Part shown: piece by piece, positions 62,883-64,000 of the stretch | Layout: each line of letters opens with the position of its first letter | Numbering within the stretch: position 1 is the first letter of the stretch | DNA from: Hyphomicrobium_A sp963817485 | GTDB taxonomy: Bacteria; Pseudomonadota; Alphaproteobacteria; Rhizobiales; Hyphomicrobiaceae | Assembly (NCBI GenBank): GCA_963817485.1 | Contig: CAWFOR010000020.1 | Location: forward strand, 372,001 to 436,000 | Reading direction: 5' to 3' | DNA length: 64,000 nt | Made by a program: the position numbers and the translations under genes | Notes under the pieces: generated by a model | What the model was told of the DNA's origin: nothing | Databases searched by the model: none | Seen by the model: the letters and a program-made list of their open reading frames with translations, nothing else

Positions 62883-64000
62883 ATGCGCAGAAGCGTATTC
62901 GCAGTTGGCTTACTTGCAGCCGCTGGCCTGGCTTCGCCCGTTCTGGCGAACGACAGTGCCCAGAAGGCCGCAGACGACCCGAATAACTGGGCGATGCAGC
63001 GTGCAGACTACGCTGCGACTGGCTATTCGAAGCTCGACCAGATCAACACCAAAAACGTCGGCACGATGAAGGCCGCTTGGACGTTCTCTACGGGCGTCCT
63101 GCGCGGTCACGAGGGTTCGCCCCTCGTTATCGGCAACACCATGTGGCTCCACACGGCGTTCCCGAACATCGTGTACTCGCTGAACCTCGATGGCGATCCC
63201 TACACGATCAACTGGAAGTACGAGCCCAAGCAGGATCCGTCCGTGATCCCGGTTATGTGCTGCGACACGGTGAACCGTGGCGTGCAGTACGGCAACGGCA
63301 AGATCTTCCTTCACCAGGCTGACACGTCGCTCGTGGCGCTCGACGCCAAGACCGGCAAGGAAGTCTGGAAGGTCGTCGACGGCGATCCCAAGAAGGGTCA
63401 GACCGGCACTGGCGCTCCGATCGTCATCAAGGACACCGTCATCATCGGCGTCTCTGGTGCTGAGTTCGGCGTTCGCTGCTGGGTTTCCGGCTACGACATC
63501 GAAACCGGCAAGTTGAAATGGCGCGCTTACTCGATGGGCCCGGATAGCGATATCCTGGTCGATCCCGACAAGACCACGATGCTTGGCAAGCCGGTCGGCA
63601 AGGACAGCTCGCTCAAGACCTGGAACGGCGACCAGTGGAAGATCGGTGGCGGCTCGACCTGGGGCTACATGTCCTGGGATCCGTCGCTGAACCTCTTCTA
63701 CTATGGCACCGGCAACCCGTCGACCTGGAACCCTGCTCAGCGTGCGGGACCGGATGGCAAGCAGATCGACCAGCTGTACTCGATGACCCTCTTCGCTCGT
63801 AACCCGGACACGGGCATGGCGTCTTGGGCCTATCAGTACACGCCGTTCGACGAGTGGGACTATGACGGCATCAACGAGCCCGTCATCGCCGACATCGACG
63901 TTGGTGGCTCGAAGCGGAACGTGGTGGTTGAGTTCAACCGCAACGGCTTTGCTTACACCCTCGACCGTAAGACCGGCGAGCTGTTGGTTGCCGAGAAGTA
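62883..64000 (+). CDS. xoxF: Lanthanide-dependent methanol dehydrogenase XoxF (C-terminus outside window)
   Basis: First 372 residues of a PQQ eight-bladed propeller dehydrogenase. Signal peptide (VFAVGLLAAAGLASPVLAND), WAMQRADYAATGYSKLDQIN, the adjacent-Cys ring VMCCDTVNRG, GAEFGVRCWVSGYD and YYGTGNPSTWNP are all typical. The catalytic segment DEWDYDGINE has Asp two residues after the catalytic Asp, the extra lanthanide ligand of XoxF; MxaF has Ala there. Oxidises methanol in the periplasm. Codon use (many GCT, GGT, CGT) suggests very high expression. Confidence 0.96.
   Translation, partial: MRRSVFAVGLLAAAGLASPVLANDSAQKAADDPNNWAMQRADYAATGYSKLDQINTKNVGTMKAAWTFSTGVLRGHEGSPLVIGNTMWLHTAFPNIVYSLNLDGDPYTINWKYEPKQDPSVIPVMCCDTVNRGVQYGNGKIFLHQADTSLVALDAKTGKEVWKVVDGDPKKGQTGTGAPIVIKDTVIIGVSGAEFGVRCWVSGYDIETGKLKWRAYSMGPDSDILVDPDKTTMLGKPVGKDSSLKTWNGDQWKIGGGSTWGYMSWDPSLNLFYYGTGNPSTWNPAQRAGPDGKQIDQLYSMTLFARNPDTGMASWAYQYTPFDEWDYDGINEPVIADIDVGGSKRNVVVEFNRNGFAYTLDRKTGELLVAEK

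Noticed and set aside
1..64000. CRISPR arrays, rRNA genes, complete insertion sequences
   Set aside because: No regularly spaced repeats, no rRNA-like segments and no transposase genes were found on either strand.

Overview
The window looks like the chromosome of a GC-rich methylotrophic alphaproteobacterium of the order Hyphomicrobiales, most likely Hyphomicrobium or a close relative (inference). The main reasons are a formyltransferase/hydrolase operon of the tetrahydromethanopterin C1 pathway (fhcB-fhcA-fhcD-fhcC, 52773-57518, minus) beside a lanthanide-type methanol dehydrogenase gene (xoxF, from 62883, cut by the window end) and its quinoprotein accessory genes. A complete cbb3 oxidase locus, a GSII-type glnII with a DUF2735 neighbour, and a CysB/sulfate-binding-protein pair agree with this.

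Layout. 1-5717: partial secreted hydrolase-like gene, APC permease, unknown secreted protein, recJ. 5802-8216: segment between tRNA-Glu and tRNA-Asn with an integrase remnant, a Rap1a/Tai-like protein, Cys-rich secreted proteins and creA. 8355-11251: CorA, small membrane protein, TPR-SPOR protein. 11265-19233: ccoN-O-Q-P-G-H-I-S operon (minus) with an FNR/FixK-type box in front of ccoN. 19393-25768: AhpD-like protein, lipoprotein, a four-gene FAD-oxidase/membrane operon, secreted proteins. 25975-29268: small membrane, Gln-rich and Lys-rich proteins and the DNA end-joining protein Ku. 29443-34066: an HtrA-like protein that has lost catalytic His and Asp, preceded by a membrane-anchored Clp-like AAA+ protein whose C-terminus looks like release factor 2 without the GGQ region. 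34459-41614: XRE-cupin regulator, porin, small hydrolase, sbp, cysB, a Cys-rich mini-ORF and small unknowns. 41764-46971: BT1-type transporter, FabI-like reductase, glutaminase, DUF2735, glnII. 47050-49902: an ECF42-like sigma factor with YCII/DGPF, AHSA1 and VOC genes; all three transcription units carry the same TGTCGG-N17-CGTCC-like promoter. 50061-52618: universal stress protein, DUF1194, pentapeptide-repeat protein. 52773-64000: C1 metabolism.

How the genes fit together. XoxF oxidises methanol in the periplasm, and MxaD-like, YVTN-propeller, SoxYZ-like and metallo-hydrolase proteins around it look like its accessory set. FhcABCD takes formyl-H4MPT to formate. The cbb3 oxidase and its assembly factors (copper ATPase CcoI, iron-sulfur protein CcoG, CcoH, CcoS) finish electron transfer at low oxygen.

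Caution on sequence quality. At least eight otherwise conserved genes (ccoG, a secreted protein at 25.5 kb, the HtrA-like gene, the Clp-like gene several times, porin, fhcB twice, the propeller gene, the metallo-hydrolase) change reading frame through what look like one-base indels. Pervasive assembly error is more likely than mass pseudogene formation, because essential pathway genes are hit. Entries marked frameshifted should be read as probably intact genes in the organism.
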